A stretch of DNA of 30,545 bases, taken from Paraglomus occultum. Its lineage: Eukaryota; Glomeromycota; Glomeromycetes; Paraglomerales; Paraglomeraceae. Where the stretch lies: the NCBI GenBank assembly GCA_910592205.1, contig CAJVPJ010000291.1:1-30545 (forward strand), written 5' to 3'. Below are positions 1-10,237 of this stretch, piece after piece (position 1 is the first letter of the stretch; every line of letters starts with the position of its first letter). The notes beneath the pieces were generated by a model. It did no database searches and was not told the origin of the DNA. It saw nothing but the letters and a program-made list of their open reading frames with translations. A program made the translations under genes and the position numbers.

Positions 1-1082
1 ATCCGTATAAGAATACGTCAGCACCGAAAAGCCTAAATTAAAAGGTCACTAACTGTTTGTTACGATTTAGCTATCGCACACTCCTACGACGACGCAGCTA
101 GATCCCAAACCGAGACAATAGTTATCCGCTCTCCCATGACTATTGCCTCGACAATATACATGTGCTTGAAAGGATTGCGCTATGCACTTTGTGAGAGCCC
201 AAGTGTTTTTCTTTATATTATTTGTGGCCAATTGCTTAGTATTGGAAACACAAAGAATGAAACTAATGACAAATAAATTATTGCTTAATATTAATAAAAT
301 TGTGCCTGATTAAAAAAAAAACAAAATTTGTCATTTTAGATTTTCTGAATAGTGTTCCAGGGTTATTGATTTGAATTTATCCCAGGATGCAATCCGAGAT
401 GTCAGACTTATGGCTAAATTTACAAAACTGTAAAGAGGATACTGAGAATACCAAGTTAATAAGCAAATGGTATCAAGGAAGCCAGAGCGTATAACGTGTT
501 AGTGTCAAATTGAATTATCTCCAAGAGTAAAAGGCCCTATATATAAGTTGCTCGTGTGATCAAATATTAATATGTCATTTAAATCATAAGGTATTATAGT
601 ATTATTGATATCAAATATTACAGCAGAGCAAATTTTGCATCTTCCGGATTGCACTGTTGCCAATCACTTGAAGCATAGTCAGCAACTTTGTCAAATGCAT
701 TCCTTGAAAGTATTCAGTTTAACCCGCAGCACCAAACACGTCTTACAAATTCAGATAAAGAAGTATTTATATTCCAGTCATGCAAAGATGAAAATGGATA
801 AAAATTATCATTATCGAGAACGTCTAATATGTGTGTAGATGATTTCTCGACTCAATTCGTCCTGTCAAAATATTCTCTATGAATTAAAAAATGTGAAATG
901 ACATTGTATATGTGGTGTTTTAGAACTTGCAAGCTCACTTCTTGGATTGATTTTCCTTTAGGCAGTCAAAAATGTCATGAAAAAACCATAATAGTTTGTA
1001 ATTGCATTCTTCTGTATGAAAGACAAACGCTGGCACCGTTGGAACGTATTAGCATTGACAATTCAAGTCCTATGTACTAGTA
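1..1082. other. Intergenic, no gene recognised
   Basis: Two short plus-strand open frames (605-838 and 898-1080) show no recognisable motif and no plausible splice partners, so I do not call them genes. An imperfect 14-bp hairpin lies at 112-125 / 136-149. The right edge abuts the TA-flanked inverted-repeat element that starts at 1083. Confidence 0.5.
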
Positions 1083-1259
1083 CATTCCCTGCCAAAAATT
1101 TGGGGCCACCCATGTTGATCAATTTGTTATTATTATAGCTAATTGACTGTTGTAGCACGTATAAAACTGTGTGTGTAACATATATATCATCATTGTCAAT
1201 TACAGTGTTATACTAATTGATCGGTATGGGGGCCCTAATAAAATTTTGACAGGGGAGGG
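1083..1259. mobile_element. 177-bp TA-flanked MITE-like element
   Basis: The two ends are imperfect inverted repeats. The left end reads CATTCCCTGCCAAAAATTT and continues GGGGCCACCCAT; the right end, reverse-complemented, reads CCCTCCCCTGTCAAAATTTT and continues to GGGCCCCCAT, and both arms then carry GATCAATT. The element is flanked on both sides by the dinucleotide TA (1081-1082 and 1260-1261), as expected for Tc1/mariner/pogo-type target duplication. It has no coding capacity, so it would be a non-autonomous miniature element. The arms have diverged, which suggests an old insertion. Confidence 0.7.
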
Positions 1260-1751
1260 TACTTCAACAGTGTGTCTCACGACACTTAATGCGTCGGTTA
1301 GGTCATTGCGATAATCTATTCACAAACTTGTATCCAGTCATCCTCAACAAATTGTCTGAACGCCTATTCATAGATTCTTTCATTATATAAATTGATTCTG
1401 ATATTTTGTTATATTAGTTTCCCAAACATTGCTACAATAAAAACACCCAAATTCCATACTTTTCATGACCCACGAAATTTACTTTCAGAGTAAAAATCGA
1501 AAGTGTTTTAACAGGAAATGCAATAAATTGTCTAATAAAAAGGAACTCAAAAATTCCCCGAGGGTTGATGTAAATTGTCGAGTTATCAACTTTTCACCAA
1601 AAGAACTTATTAGTACACTCTGCTCATAGCTAAACACCCTTCTCGTCACCATTTTAATTCACTAAAAAGTATTTTAAGTCGATGATTATCCCGTCCTACA
1701 CCTTGACTCAATTAACCCGCTCAACTTTCTTTCCCGATCAATTTTAAGCAT
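1260..1751. other. Intergenic, 3' flank of the GOLPH3 homologue
   Basis: AT-rich sequence between the MITE and the stop codon of the minus-strand GOLPH3 homologue. It should contain the 3' untranslated region of that gene. I see no open frame or repeat of note. Confidence 0.5.
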
Positions 1752-3315
1752 TCACAACAGACTATCCATTTTTGTAAATACATTTAATACTGCTGCTGCC
1801 ACTTCGACCTGCAATTCCTTTCCCTCGGGAATCTCTACTCCTCTTGCTGTAAATGGCCAGACACTGTAATCGCTCAGCAGTTCATCAACTTTACTGTATG
1901 CTCGCTCTCTCATTTCATGATTCAGGCTCATCAATGCATTCTCCAACACGTTAGCAGCATATGCGGCGCAGACCATAGCGACAGTTCTCAGATGGCTGTA
2001 TGGTATTTCAGGCTCCGATGATGCGGTTACAGAAGAGTGAGTAACCAACGTTGTGATTATGCGACGCATTATTTCTTCCTTAACAGACGTATCAGAAACA
2101 GGATGTGTGGCCATATCGAAGAGAAGAAAGTTACGTTTCTCGGTACGTAAAATACCCTTATCAACTAAGCCTTTAGCCAGACGTTCTCGCACTTGTTTCA
2201 GTTGATAACCTATCTTCATTACATTCCATGTTTCGCCTTGTAATATTATTGAATAAAGTGGGGAATATTGTCGTTTAGTGTAATATAAAGTTAACATACG
2301 CGAATGATATTTTAAGAACCAAAAAACTGGCACTCCTTCTTAATACCAATCGCCAAGCCTCACATTAAATATACCAATTCCTCCTCGACTTTAGTGCAAC
2401 ATTCTTACCACTCATCAAATCGATCCAATTGCCAACACTCATCTTCTCACTCGCCTTTATCATCTTCAGTGCTTCGTCCAGTAATACTTCTCCAGTCAAT
2501 TTATCGTCGATGACTTCAATATGGCGATCTGACAAAGGTAGTCTGCGTCTATTAGGATCTCTTGTCATTGATATTCGTCCACGAAATGCAAGTTCGATGA
2601 GGATGCAACCTCTGAGAGTGTATGAAATATTGTCGTTCCAGAATGAAAGATATCCCTGAATTATATAATATGGTATGCATAGGAGAAATTACAAGACAAA
2701 GGAACAGGGAAATGGTTACATTTGTGGTTATTGAAAGGAGATGAATATGTGATACGTATGAATACGATCTACAACTTTTGAACAGTATTGAAGACTCCCA
2801 ATAGATTCCTACAGTACGCAATGACTTATCGTCTATTCCTTTGTGTGCTCTTGTCGAAGAACAGTTCTCATGAATGGCTATTTTTCAACGAGCAGCATTC
2901 CTGCAGATGAGTCACATTAAACTTGTCATCTTGCATTCGGATATAGTTACTCAGTCACAAAATATTATTGATGAATCGTTTTCTACTAGCAACTTTTGCT
3001 TCTAACAACGAAAATTCGGCTGATAAACTGACATATAAGTCTCCCAGAAATAAAGCAACTCTCACATGCACGCAGCATTACCTGCTTGTCCTTCAATCCA
3101 AGTAATAATACTTCTTCCATAAGTGTAAGTAATGGATGCTTCTTGTCAGCATCATCTTCCAGATCATGCGGATCAACAGCAACTCTTACTCCACTATCCC
3201 CTAGTATAGTCCGATCTATATTCTGTGTATAGCTTGTCTCGTGTGATGATGAGTTTATAGTTGCAGCGTTTCGTCGTCTTTGTAAGCCACCCGTTGAGGT
3301 CATGACTGAATTCAT
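1752..3315 (-). CDS. GOLPH3/Vps74 family Golgi PI4P-binding protein, 3 exons
   Basis: Family role: a peripheral Golgi protein that binds phosphatidylinositol-4-phosphate and retains glycosyltransferases. The exons join as 3315-3082, 2655-2409 and 2236-1752, giving 321 residues (human GOLPH3 has 298, yeast Vps74 345). Introns are 426 and 172 bp with GT-AG ends; the second splits the glycine codon before ETWN. Family blocks are clear: [16 protein letters not shown] (about 63-78), [11 protein letters not shown] and [16 protein letters not shown] (79-107), [51 protein letters not shown]. Residues of the known PI4P pocket are present: Trp84 and Arg93 match human W81 and R90, and Arg177 matches R174; the site matching R171 is Lys174. 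The N-terminal 60 residues are polar and probably disordered, as in the family. The first ATG was chosen because no splice acceptor with coding sequence is visible upstream. Confidence 0.93.
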
Positions 3316-4230
3316 AGCTTATATACTGAGTACGAATGTATATGTAACTTATTATTTCTATTGGAATGGAATATAGTATAATTTGATATTCGTCGGAGCA
3401 AAGTCACCAAATACAATGTAGCTCACGCCTGTCTATTGAACGTTTGCACACAGTATCGACTCATCTGGCGAATCGAAATCATGCTGTATTATATCCCATG
3501 ACGCTCGTGCCACATCTATTTTATACACTCAAAAATGTTGAGTCGGATCGTTTCAACCGACTTCTCGGACGCAATTGAAGATCTTTGCAACGCCGTCATG
3601 CATACAGAAGGATGTGAAGGGCCAAGGTTTAAATCTCAGCGAAATGCTTATAGAGAAAGATCATCCAGATACTAGTAAACAAAGGATTCGTCTCTATCTT
3701 ACTTGAAATTATATCACGTGCTAAGTAGCACAAGTTGTCAATCATTTACGCGTAAAATAAACATAAAATTTCAGCTGAACTTTTCATGCCACGCAAGTCC
3801 AAGATAAAATTCAGCTTAATAATTAACTCTAAATCGCACCCATTAAACCAAGCCCGAACATCTAAATTTCAAGTAATATCCAAGGCTTTTCCCGAATATT
3901 GACATAACGAACAACGTAATCGTCGCAAAATAATACCGAATTTAGCACACATTGCAGGTAATACGGTGTTGCGCAAAGAAAAAAAGAAAGAAAGAAAGAA
4001 AGACAATCGCTTTACATGAAACAGCAAAGATTAAACGTATTATATAGCGTTTGAAAGCTTGAAAACAGTAGATTTTATACTGTAAAATCTTGTTATTTTT
4101 GCATACAATATTGATCCGTCGACTATTAAACCAATTGGAAAGCTATTGGAATATTATTTTATTTTTAGCCGTACTCCTTTTTATTTTCACTAATTTTTAG
4201 CTTTATTAAGTTTTTTAAGATTCCAACTTA
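3316..4230. other. Intergenic, 5' flank of the GOLPH3 homologue
   Basis: This stretch must hold the promoter of the minus-strand GOLPH3 homologue. A plus-strand frame at 3536-3676 (46 codons, MLSRIVSTDFSDAIEDLCNA at its start) is less AT-rich than its surroundings, but I recognise no family. An (AAAG)n run lies at about 3975-4002. The region from 4080 to 4230 is strongly AT-rich with no signal. Confidence 0.4.
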
Positions 4231-4505
4231 CACTCCCCGGACTAAAGTATTCGATGAAAAATTTTTTCGAGTTTATCAAAATCCAGTATAACTATTATAC
4301 AAAATTTATATATTTTTTGTAGCTCAGCTTTTACAATGCATGTGAATTTTGAAATGTTTAGCTGTCTTGAATGATAAATCATCAAACAAAAAGCAATTGC
4401 GATTAACACCAATTTCGCCGATTTTTGGCTCTAAACATTTAGCTTATTTTAGTACCGAGTTAGCTATCCATTAGCATAAACTTGAATTCTTTAGTCCAGG
4501 GAGTG
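4231..4505. mobile_element. 275-bp TA-flanked MITE with CACTCCCYGGACTAAAG ends
   Basis: The left end is CACTCCCCGGACTAAAGTAT and the right end, reverse-complemented, is CACTCCCTGGACTAAAGAAT. That is about 22 bp of inverted repeat with two differences (C/T and T/A). TA dinucleotides flank both ends (4229-4230 and 4506-4507), fitting the Tc1/mariner/pogo group. The interior is AT-rich and non-coding. The GACTAAAGTATT core also occurs at the left end of the element at 20773, which suggests related families. Confidence 0.8.
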
Positions 4506-4513
4506 TATATGTC

Positions 4514-4654
4514 GTATGTAAATCCCGTAACCACGTAAATTCCGTCAAATGTCCCTAAAATTTCTTACTAAAGGCCCCAAAATAAAAACAGACTCTTTAA
4601 CATTCAAATACCGTCGATAAGTATTTGTACTGCTACCAAACGCTACCATACGCT
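4514..4654. repeat. Dispersed repeat, copy 1
   Basis: From GTATGTAAATCCCGTAACC to CTACCATACGCT this sequence is nearly repeated in direct orientation at 30377-30538, the right edge of the window. Copy 2 carries about 21 extra bases near its start and small indels. No open frame spans it. It starts 6 bp beyond the TA that flanks the MITE on its left. It is probably the end or body of an interspersed element whose other parts lie outside this window. Confidence 0.75.
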
Positions 4655-5340
4655 CAACTCTCACCTATTCACGTTCAGAGTTCCGGAACCACTATTATTA
4701 TGTCCTGTAAGTCAATACGACGACGTATGCTTTGATTAGAAACCTATATGAATGTGTATTTTTAAGGTCTATGCTCTAAATAAGCGACACGCAATTTGAT
4801 ATGTTTTGATAGATATTTTATGTTTTTAATGTTTTGCATAGACGTTTGGGAAATTTGCTGGAAACATCCGATTGAGCAAAACATTTCCTCGTTCGTGTCC
4901 CGAATTAGGGCCGTTCGGATACTTATGACGCTACTGTATATGACTTATTGTAAGATAATTCTCTGCAATCCGGAATAATGATGAACAATGCCTTGAAAAG
5001 TTCACCGCATACAATGTATCACAACACCAATTACCTGTAAAATTACAGCATTATTAAATGTCTCCAGAAAATTCAAATTGCACACCCTCTGTATTCTGCA
5101 CGCACATGATATTGACCAATTATTTATTCCTGAAGAGAATATTAGTCCTGTTCCAATTTGTGACGCCCATTGATTGGCAGATTAAAATTCACATGATCGG
5201 AACGGATGGCCCCCCCTCCCACACACACACACGGTTTTATTAAAAATTGCTAAGAAATAAAAGGTTGTGTCGCGAGAAAGGGTTCTAAGGGTTTTCGGAA
5301 ATATGTGTTTTTTGCAAAGAATAAAATTTGCCGTTGAACA
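4655..5340. other. Intergenic, no gene recognised
   Basis: Short unsupported frames only. A C-rich tract followed by a (CA)n run lies at about 5211-5232. The region sits upstream of the pogo-type transposase remnant and could hold further decayed parts of it, but I could not align any. Confidence 0.4.
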
Positions 5341-5673
5341 GGGCTATTGTGTATGATATTCCTGATGACCAACTCATTAGAGAAATTGCAGGGACGTTTA
5401 AAAAGACATAGTAATGTCGAAGAAATGAATGACAGTACTGAGAATGTCAATAGTGCATTGGAAAGCTTAGAAAATGTACGCTTATTTTGCTACAGCAAGA
5501 CGATACAGGTGAACAGACACAATCTTGAAAGATTTGTTAGTGAGGAAAAAAGTAATGCGATGAAACAAACAATCATTTTTAATTAAAGCATGTATTACAC
5601 AAATAACCACTTTCTCTAAATGCACACAATTGTCTGATCCCAATGGGTGTACACTTAGAGAGGTTTGTCTGTA
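5341..5673 (+). pseudogene. 3' end of a decayed pogo-like transposase with right terminal repeat
   Basis: The plus strand encodes the C-terminal tail typical of pogo/Tigger DDE transposases: SALESLENVRLFCYSKTIQ, then VNRHNLERFVSEEKSNAMKQ and a stop at about 5586. Just upstream, VYDIPDDQLIREIAGTFKK reads in a different frame, so at least one frameshift separates the two pieces. About 85 bp past the stop the sequence ends with ACACTTAGAGAGGTTTGTCT and then GTA. Its reverse complement (ACAGACAAACCTCTCTAAGT) has the look of a pogo-type terminal repeat next to a TA target site at 5672-5673. The catalytic core, the N-terminal HTH and the left terminus were not found, so the element is truncated. 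Confidence 0.65.
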
Positions 5674-6940
5674 CAACAGTTTCAAAGTTGATTAATATAG
5701 GGTTATCTCTATGAAAGACTCCCCCCAAGATTATTTGTTTCTATTACTTTATGCATCGTTGGGTGTTTTTGGCCATAAAGTTAAAAAATTCATATTTCCA
5801 ACCAAATTTAGTAACCTCCTTTTATTTGTTCTTCTGTCACTAACAAAATGCTAGACAGTGTTTTTTCATGGGTTGCGTTCGACGCACAAACTTTTATTAC
5901 CACGTTTATCATAATGCCATCGATTAGACCCGAAGACCACGAACAAAAAGACGATAAAGAAACGGCTGCCGTCCGCATCCGTATAATTCCTGGACAAATT
6001 GCTAGGTGATTGCTAAGACATAACGATAGCTTTTGTTTTCGGATTGTCATATTAGAATAACCTCATGACTAATAAACTACATAATTTATGTGATAACATC
6101 GAAAAGGCATGTGACCCATTCTCAATCTATTGTACGCGGATTGTGGCAAAAGTTTCGTTTTTGATACACCAGGGGTTCCGTTTTTGATAGATCGGCAAAC
6201 TCCCCAAATTTTGTGATACACGTGCGGAAAAGTCACGTTTTTGAAAATCCCTAATAAATTATCCGATGTACTATAGTTATTATTATGACTATACGTGAGA
6301 ATTTTAAAGCGAGGACTAACAGTAATAGTGAGTAATTAGCGGACAATAAACTAACATTCCTTGAACTATCATGCAAAATTTTTTCCTTTTAGCAAAAAGC
6401 CAACTCCCTTCGGTCTCGAAAAAGTCCCGTTCCGTGTCATCTGTGTTCTCAGAAATTATAAACGGACTCAATAAGCTAACGATATTCCTGACCGTGTGTC
6501 GATGAAGCCACAGACTTAATTCTCTATATTCATATCTATTCTAGAAAGATAATTTCTTCCTTCGCGATTTACGTTGATTCAGGCTTCATAGTAACGATGC
6601 GCAGAATTACTAATAGAATATGTCTAATAAACAACGAGTATGTTCTTTCTGTCGCAGTTTGGTCAATTTGAATAGGGTAAACCATTTGTGTTCAAAGGAA
6701 TACGTACAACAATTGCTCCCGTGTTATAACATATGCTAATACAGGTATGACATTTACAGCATGGTTTTAAAGAAGTGTATTAATATATGGAGAGAAAAAA
6801 TTATTTGACACTCTCTTCGCTTTACTAGTCAATCACGACTACCAGTAATACTATTAATCAGCACCGAGTACTAATTGTTTGCAAGCTTTGACCTCGATGA
6901 ATTATTTATTAAGATAATTGTTTCACATTAATTCACTACT
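5674..6940. other. Intergenic, no confirmed gene; one zinc-finger-like micro-ORF
   Basis: The clearest coding-like signal is a 39-codon plus-strand frame at 6620-6739 whose product contains CSFCRSLVNLNRVNHLCSKE, a C-x2-C-x11-H-x2-C spacing. No partner exon was found. Around 6150-6250 the string CGTTTTTGA recurs three times. The minus-strand frame 5808-6050 has no recognisable motif. The right end is the 5' flank of the tRNA gene. Confidence 0.4.
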
Positions 6941-7024
6941 GCTGACGTGTCCGAGTGGTCTAAGGAGCCAGACTTAAGATCTGGTATGCAATAGCATGCG
7001 TGGGTTCAAACCCCACCGTCAGCA
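6941..7024 (+). tRNA. tRNA-Leu(UAA), intronless
   Basis: The 84-nt sequence folds as a class II tRNA. The acceptor stem GCTGACG pairs perfectly with CGTCAGC (7017-7023), followed by discriminator A7024. The D-arm is TCC/GGA with GG in the loop. The anticodon stem CCAGA/TCTGG encloses the loop CTTAAGA, placing anticodon TAA at 6975-6977. A long variable arm (TATGC-AATA-GCATG) and the T-arm GTGGG-TTCAAAC-CCCAC follow. The internal B box GGTTCAAACCC is intact at 7003-7013. The CCA end is not encoded, as is normal in eukaryotes. The gene looks functional. Confidence 0.97.
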
Positions 7025-7047
7025 AATTTAATGGCTGCGGCGCGTTG

Positions 7048-7052
7048 TTTTT
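7048..7052 (+). terminator. RNA polymerase III terminator of tRNA-Leu
   Basis: A run of five T residues on the coding strand lies 24 bp downstream of the mature tRNA end, a normal pol III stop signal. Confidence 0.65.
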
Positions 7053-7224
7053 CCTTTGCTACAGATTCGTTGTGTCACTAATAACTTATCAAGTCGAGAT
7101 GATCAACGTCGAGCATTATTAGCATGTTTTTTATTCATGATGCCTATCATCGACAATCTTTTAATCAGCAGCCTGATTGCTGACTTCTATTTGCGCCTTT
7201 TAGTAAACAGAGGGCTAACGAATT

Positions 7225-8911
7225 ATGTCGTTGTGTAAAGAAAATGTAGAGGGCATCATATCGTTAATCAAGGAACATTCTGTTCACAAGGCTTTTGCTG
7301 TATTTCTTAGAGCATATGCTGTTGGCTATGCATTAACTACGACGCCTCAGCTCATAGGCTACTGGAGCTTACATATCATTAAATTCTTAAATAAAGCGCA
7401 AGTCGTAGGAGATAAGAATACCCGAGATATTGTCGGGGTAATTAATCTAATATACACTCTTGTACGCGAGTCGATTAAAAGAGTAATATGGCGGCGACTG
7501 CACATGCGTGGGGTCGGTATGATGTGCGGATTAGCAATGGGTGGGGCACGACTAATGGAAGAGATCGTGATTAATCGAAAGAAAAAGACCAGAAGAAAGA
7601 AGATAGCCGACGCCAAAATGGATCAAAAGGCGAATGCATTAGCTACGCCAGAGCGGAAGTCCAAGTGGACAGAAAGAGATTCTATCGCAACTACTTTTTT
7701 CGCTTCTACTATATCTTCTTCCCTTTCTCTCTATTATATACATCGAGTATCACCATCGACTATACATAGCACGATAGATTTTACTATGTTTGCACTTGTG
7801 AGAGCATTTGATGTGTTAGTGAGATTTGCTTACCATGAACGAATGTCAGAAAGAATCAAGAAGAGGTGGATACCAAAGTGGCTCACACGACACACAGATA
7901 CTGCAGTGTTTATCGCCAGCTGTACCGAGATTATGTCTTCTTGGTTTTTTGAGCCTCAGCGATTGCCCAAGTAAGTGGATATTTAGTTTACAATTTTGTC
8001 ATTTTACAAGAGCTCATCTTATTTGCATATCTTTATTTGCTATGTTAGAGCTTATGTGCATTGGATAACACGTATGGCAGCGATGGATTCACGGTTACTG
8101 GATGTTGTTCGGTTGATGAGACAGGGAAAATACGAGTATGGTCGAGACAGTGGCTATGCACATATTCTTGGGAGTTATTGTGCAGAAATAGGTTTGGATC
8201 CTTCGTTGGGGAATCCTGCAAATGGACAACTTCCATGTTTGGTAGTGCATGGGAATACAACGAAAAGTTGCGAGTTGCATACTATGATAAGATGGATTAC
8301 CGGATTTTTGATGGCATTGAAGGTAACTTTTTAACGTGTTTTATTGTATATGCGCCAAATCTACCTCGTCGCTCATTCGCACTTTATTATTTATCCTGTA
8401 GATTTACATACCAGTGCATCTACTTCCGCCACTCTTGTTTCGTCCTCGTAGATTCTTTAAGTCACCTCTCCCGATTCTGCTTCACGTTATTATAGCAACC
8501 ATGCGATCAGCTTCATTTCTTGCCACTTTTATTGCATCTATCTGGTATTCATGTTGCGTCATGAGAAATCGTATCGGGCCTACTCTCTTTCCGTCATTAA
8601 ATCCGACTATATATGACAGGCTTCTTGGTCCATGGTTAGGGAGCATGATTTGTGGGATTTCGTTATTGTTTGAGAGCAAGAGAAGAAGAGGGGAGATGGC
8701 ATTGTACGTCGCTCCGCGGGCCTTGTATTGTTTCTGGAATCGCATAGTTGCTAACAATGCGTGGTGGCAACAAGCAGAATCATTGCGTGAACTCGGTGAA
8801 GTTGGAGTGTTTGGCTTTTCTATGGGAGTGGTAATAACTTCAATGAAGTACCGAAAACATTTGGTTAGGCCTCTCGTTAGAGGTGTGCTTGAATGGATTC
8901 TCAAAGCATAA
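7225..8911 (+). CDS. TMEM135-like multi-pass membrane protein, 3 exons
   Basis: Family role: TMEM135 proteins act in mitochondrial and peroxisomal dynamics and lipid handling in animals; the fungal role is little known. The exons join as 7225-7970, 8049-8322 and 8402-8911, giving 509 residues (human has 458). Introns are 78 and 78 bp with GTAAGT and GTAACT donors. Landmarks include GVGMMCGLAMGGARLMEE (glycine-rich first half), FIASCTEIMSSWFFEPQRLP joined across intron 1 to KAYVHWITRMAAMDSRLLD, then GKYEYG and PCLVVHGNTTKSCELH. Across intron 2, ALK joins IYIPVHLLPPLLFRP, followed by MRSASFLATFIASIWYSCC. Both joins restore continuous family sequence in frame. Several hydrophobic segments are visible, and a basic loop (RKKKTRRKK) lies near residue 115. 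The start is the first ATG of the frame; an upstream exon cannot be excluded. Confidence 0.88.
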
Positions 8912-8967
8912 TCGATATGTCAATGTTTGTTCATGTGTAATTAAGTCTCTGGTGATAAAAAGAGGTT

Positions 8968-8973
8968 AATAAA
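8968..8973 (+). promoter_or_regulatory. Polyadenylation signal AATAAA of the TMEM135-like gene
   Basis: A canonical AATAAA lies 57 bp after the stop codon, in the expected window for 3' end formation. Confidence 0.6.
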
Positions 8974-10237
8974 CATTAAAATTTAATCATTAGGATCTAC
9001 TAATGCTCGGTTTATGAAAACAGACTATCAGGTGGCGATATCGTTCCTGCTGTATATTTTCCTTATAATTGTAATCTGAGACGAAGTTCTTTTGTGGGGC
9101 TTATTTCAGATTTCAGTAAATTGTTTAAACAAGAACATTTGTTGATAATAATTATCATGCTATGACCCGTTCTAGGATTTAATTGTGACAATCTTGAAAC
9201 GGGTTTGACCCGTTCTCAGAATAAGTCAAATTCCAGAATGGGTCGCAACAATAATAACAAAATTACGGCCGACAAATGTAAGTTTTCGATGAAAGAATCC
9301 TCTGTACAACGATGTCCACCCTCGACGCGACTATTAGATAAGCAGACAAAATTGCACACTTTATCCTTTTTCCACATAGATGCACTTTATCCCAGACTCA
9401 AATCATAGATACTTCTGCAGTTGGGAGTATGAATGTTGAGAGTTGTCATATGGGATGGTGAAAGTGTTAGATAGTTTTTTTGCATATTTTTGCATATTTT
9501 TGCGTCGACTTTTGAATAATGATGTGATGGACCGACACGAATTTTGACACTTTCGGTAAAGCCGTTTATATAGTAAAGAATAGATCCGGGAAAATTGGCT
9601 ACTGACATGAATCCCTATTGAATAAATCAATGGAATAAGGTATAAGACGATTAAAAAACTATCCCAAAATTTTACAAGAACCGAAACTTTTTATAGCAAG
9701 AATAGTAACAACTCACGGTCTTGCGAGAAGTTTAGGTTTCAGTTGACTGGATAAAATTGGTTGGCGGTGCAGTTTTTAATATTTTATACTTTGTCGATAA
9801 ATATACAAGAGAAATTAGGATTTTAGACGATAGAAATATATGTCGAGATTTCGAAATTAAAATTGATGGTTCGTACATATTAATATTGAAATGGTGCGTG
9901 TGATGGTATATGGACTTGTTTCTCAGTAATCTTTTTTGTGATTAGATGTTTTCCCGAAACGATAGCGCAAATCTCCGCTAACTTATATTTTTTACGACGG
10001 CGTCAGCTGGGAAAAAAGAGTCAGTTAGCGAAAAGGCAAGTGAACAATGTATACAGTACATTACGCTAACCGTCTGAATTTAGTCGTTGAAAGGGAAAAA
10101 AGCTATCATCGATCATTTATATAAACAACTGTCACGCGGTTTCCATTTCTTAACATGGACGAGGGGATTCAAATGGCCGTAAATACGATATCAAATAATT
10201 TTCATTCGCGCCATAGATAGGACAACAGTATATAACA
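8974..10237. other. Convergent intergenic region, no gene recognised
   Basis: The plus-strand TMEM135-like gene and the minus-strand ZCCHC17-like gene converge here. GACCCGTTCT occurs twice (about 9163 and 9208), and ATTTTTGCAT-type repeats lie near 9480-9505. Minus-strand frames at 9387-9630 are short, overlap one another and carry no motif. I see no RNA gene. Confidence 0.4.

Noticed and set aside
3536-3676. 46-codon plus-strand frame upstream of the GOLPH3 homologue
   Set aside because: Composition is a little more coding-like, but there is no family match, no partner exon and no further support; noted only in the intergenic entry.
5808-6050. 80-residue minus-strand frame
   Set aside because: No motif, no neighbouring exons, and no start or splice context better than chance.
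6150-6250. Three CGTTTTTGA strings in 80 bp
   Set aside because: Too short and AT-biased to call a repeat array; no flanking structure.
8482-8904. 140-residue minus-strand frame
   Set aside because: Antisense shadow of the third exon of the TMEM135-like gene.
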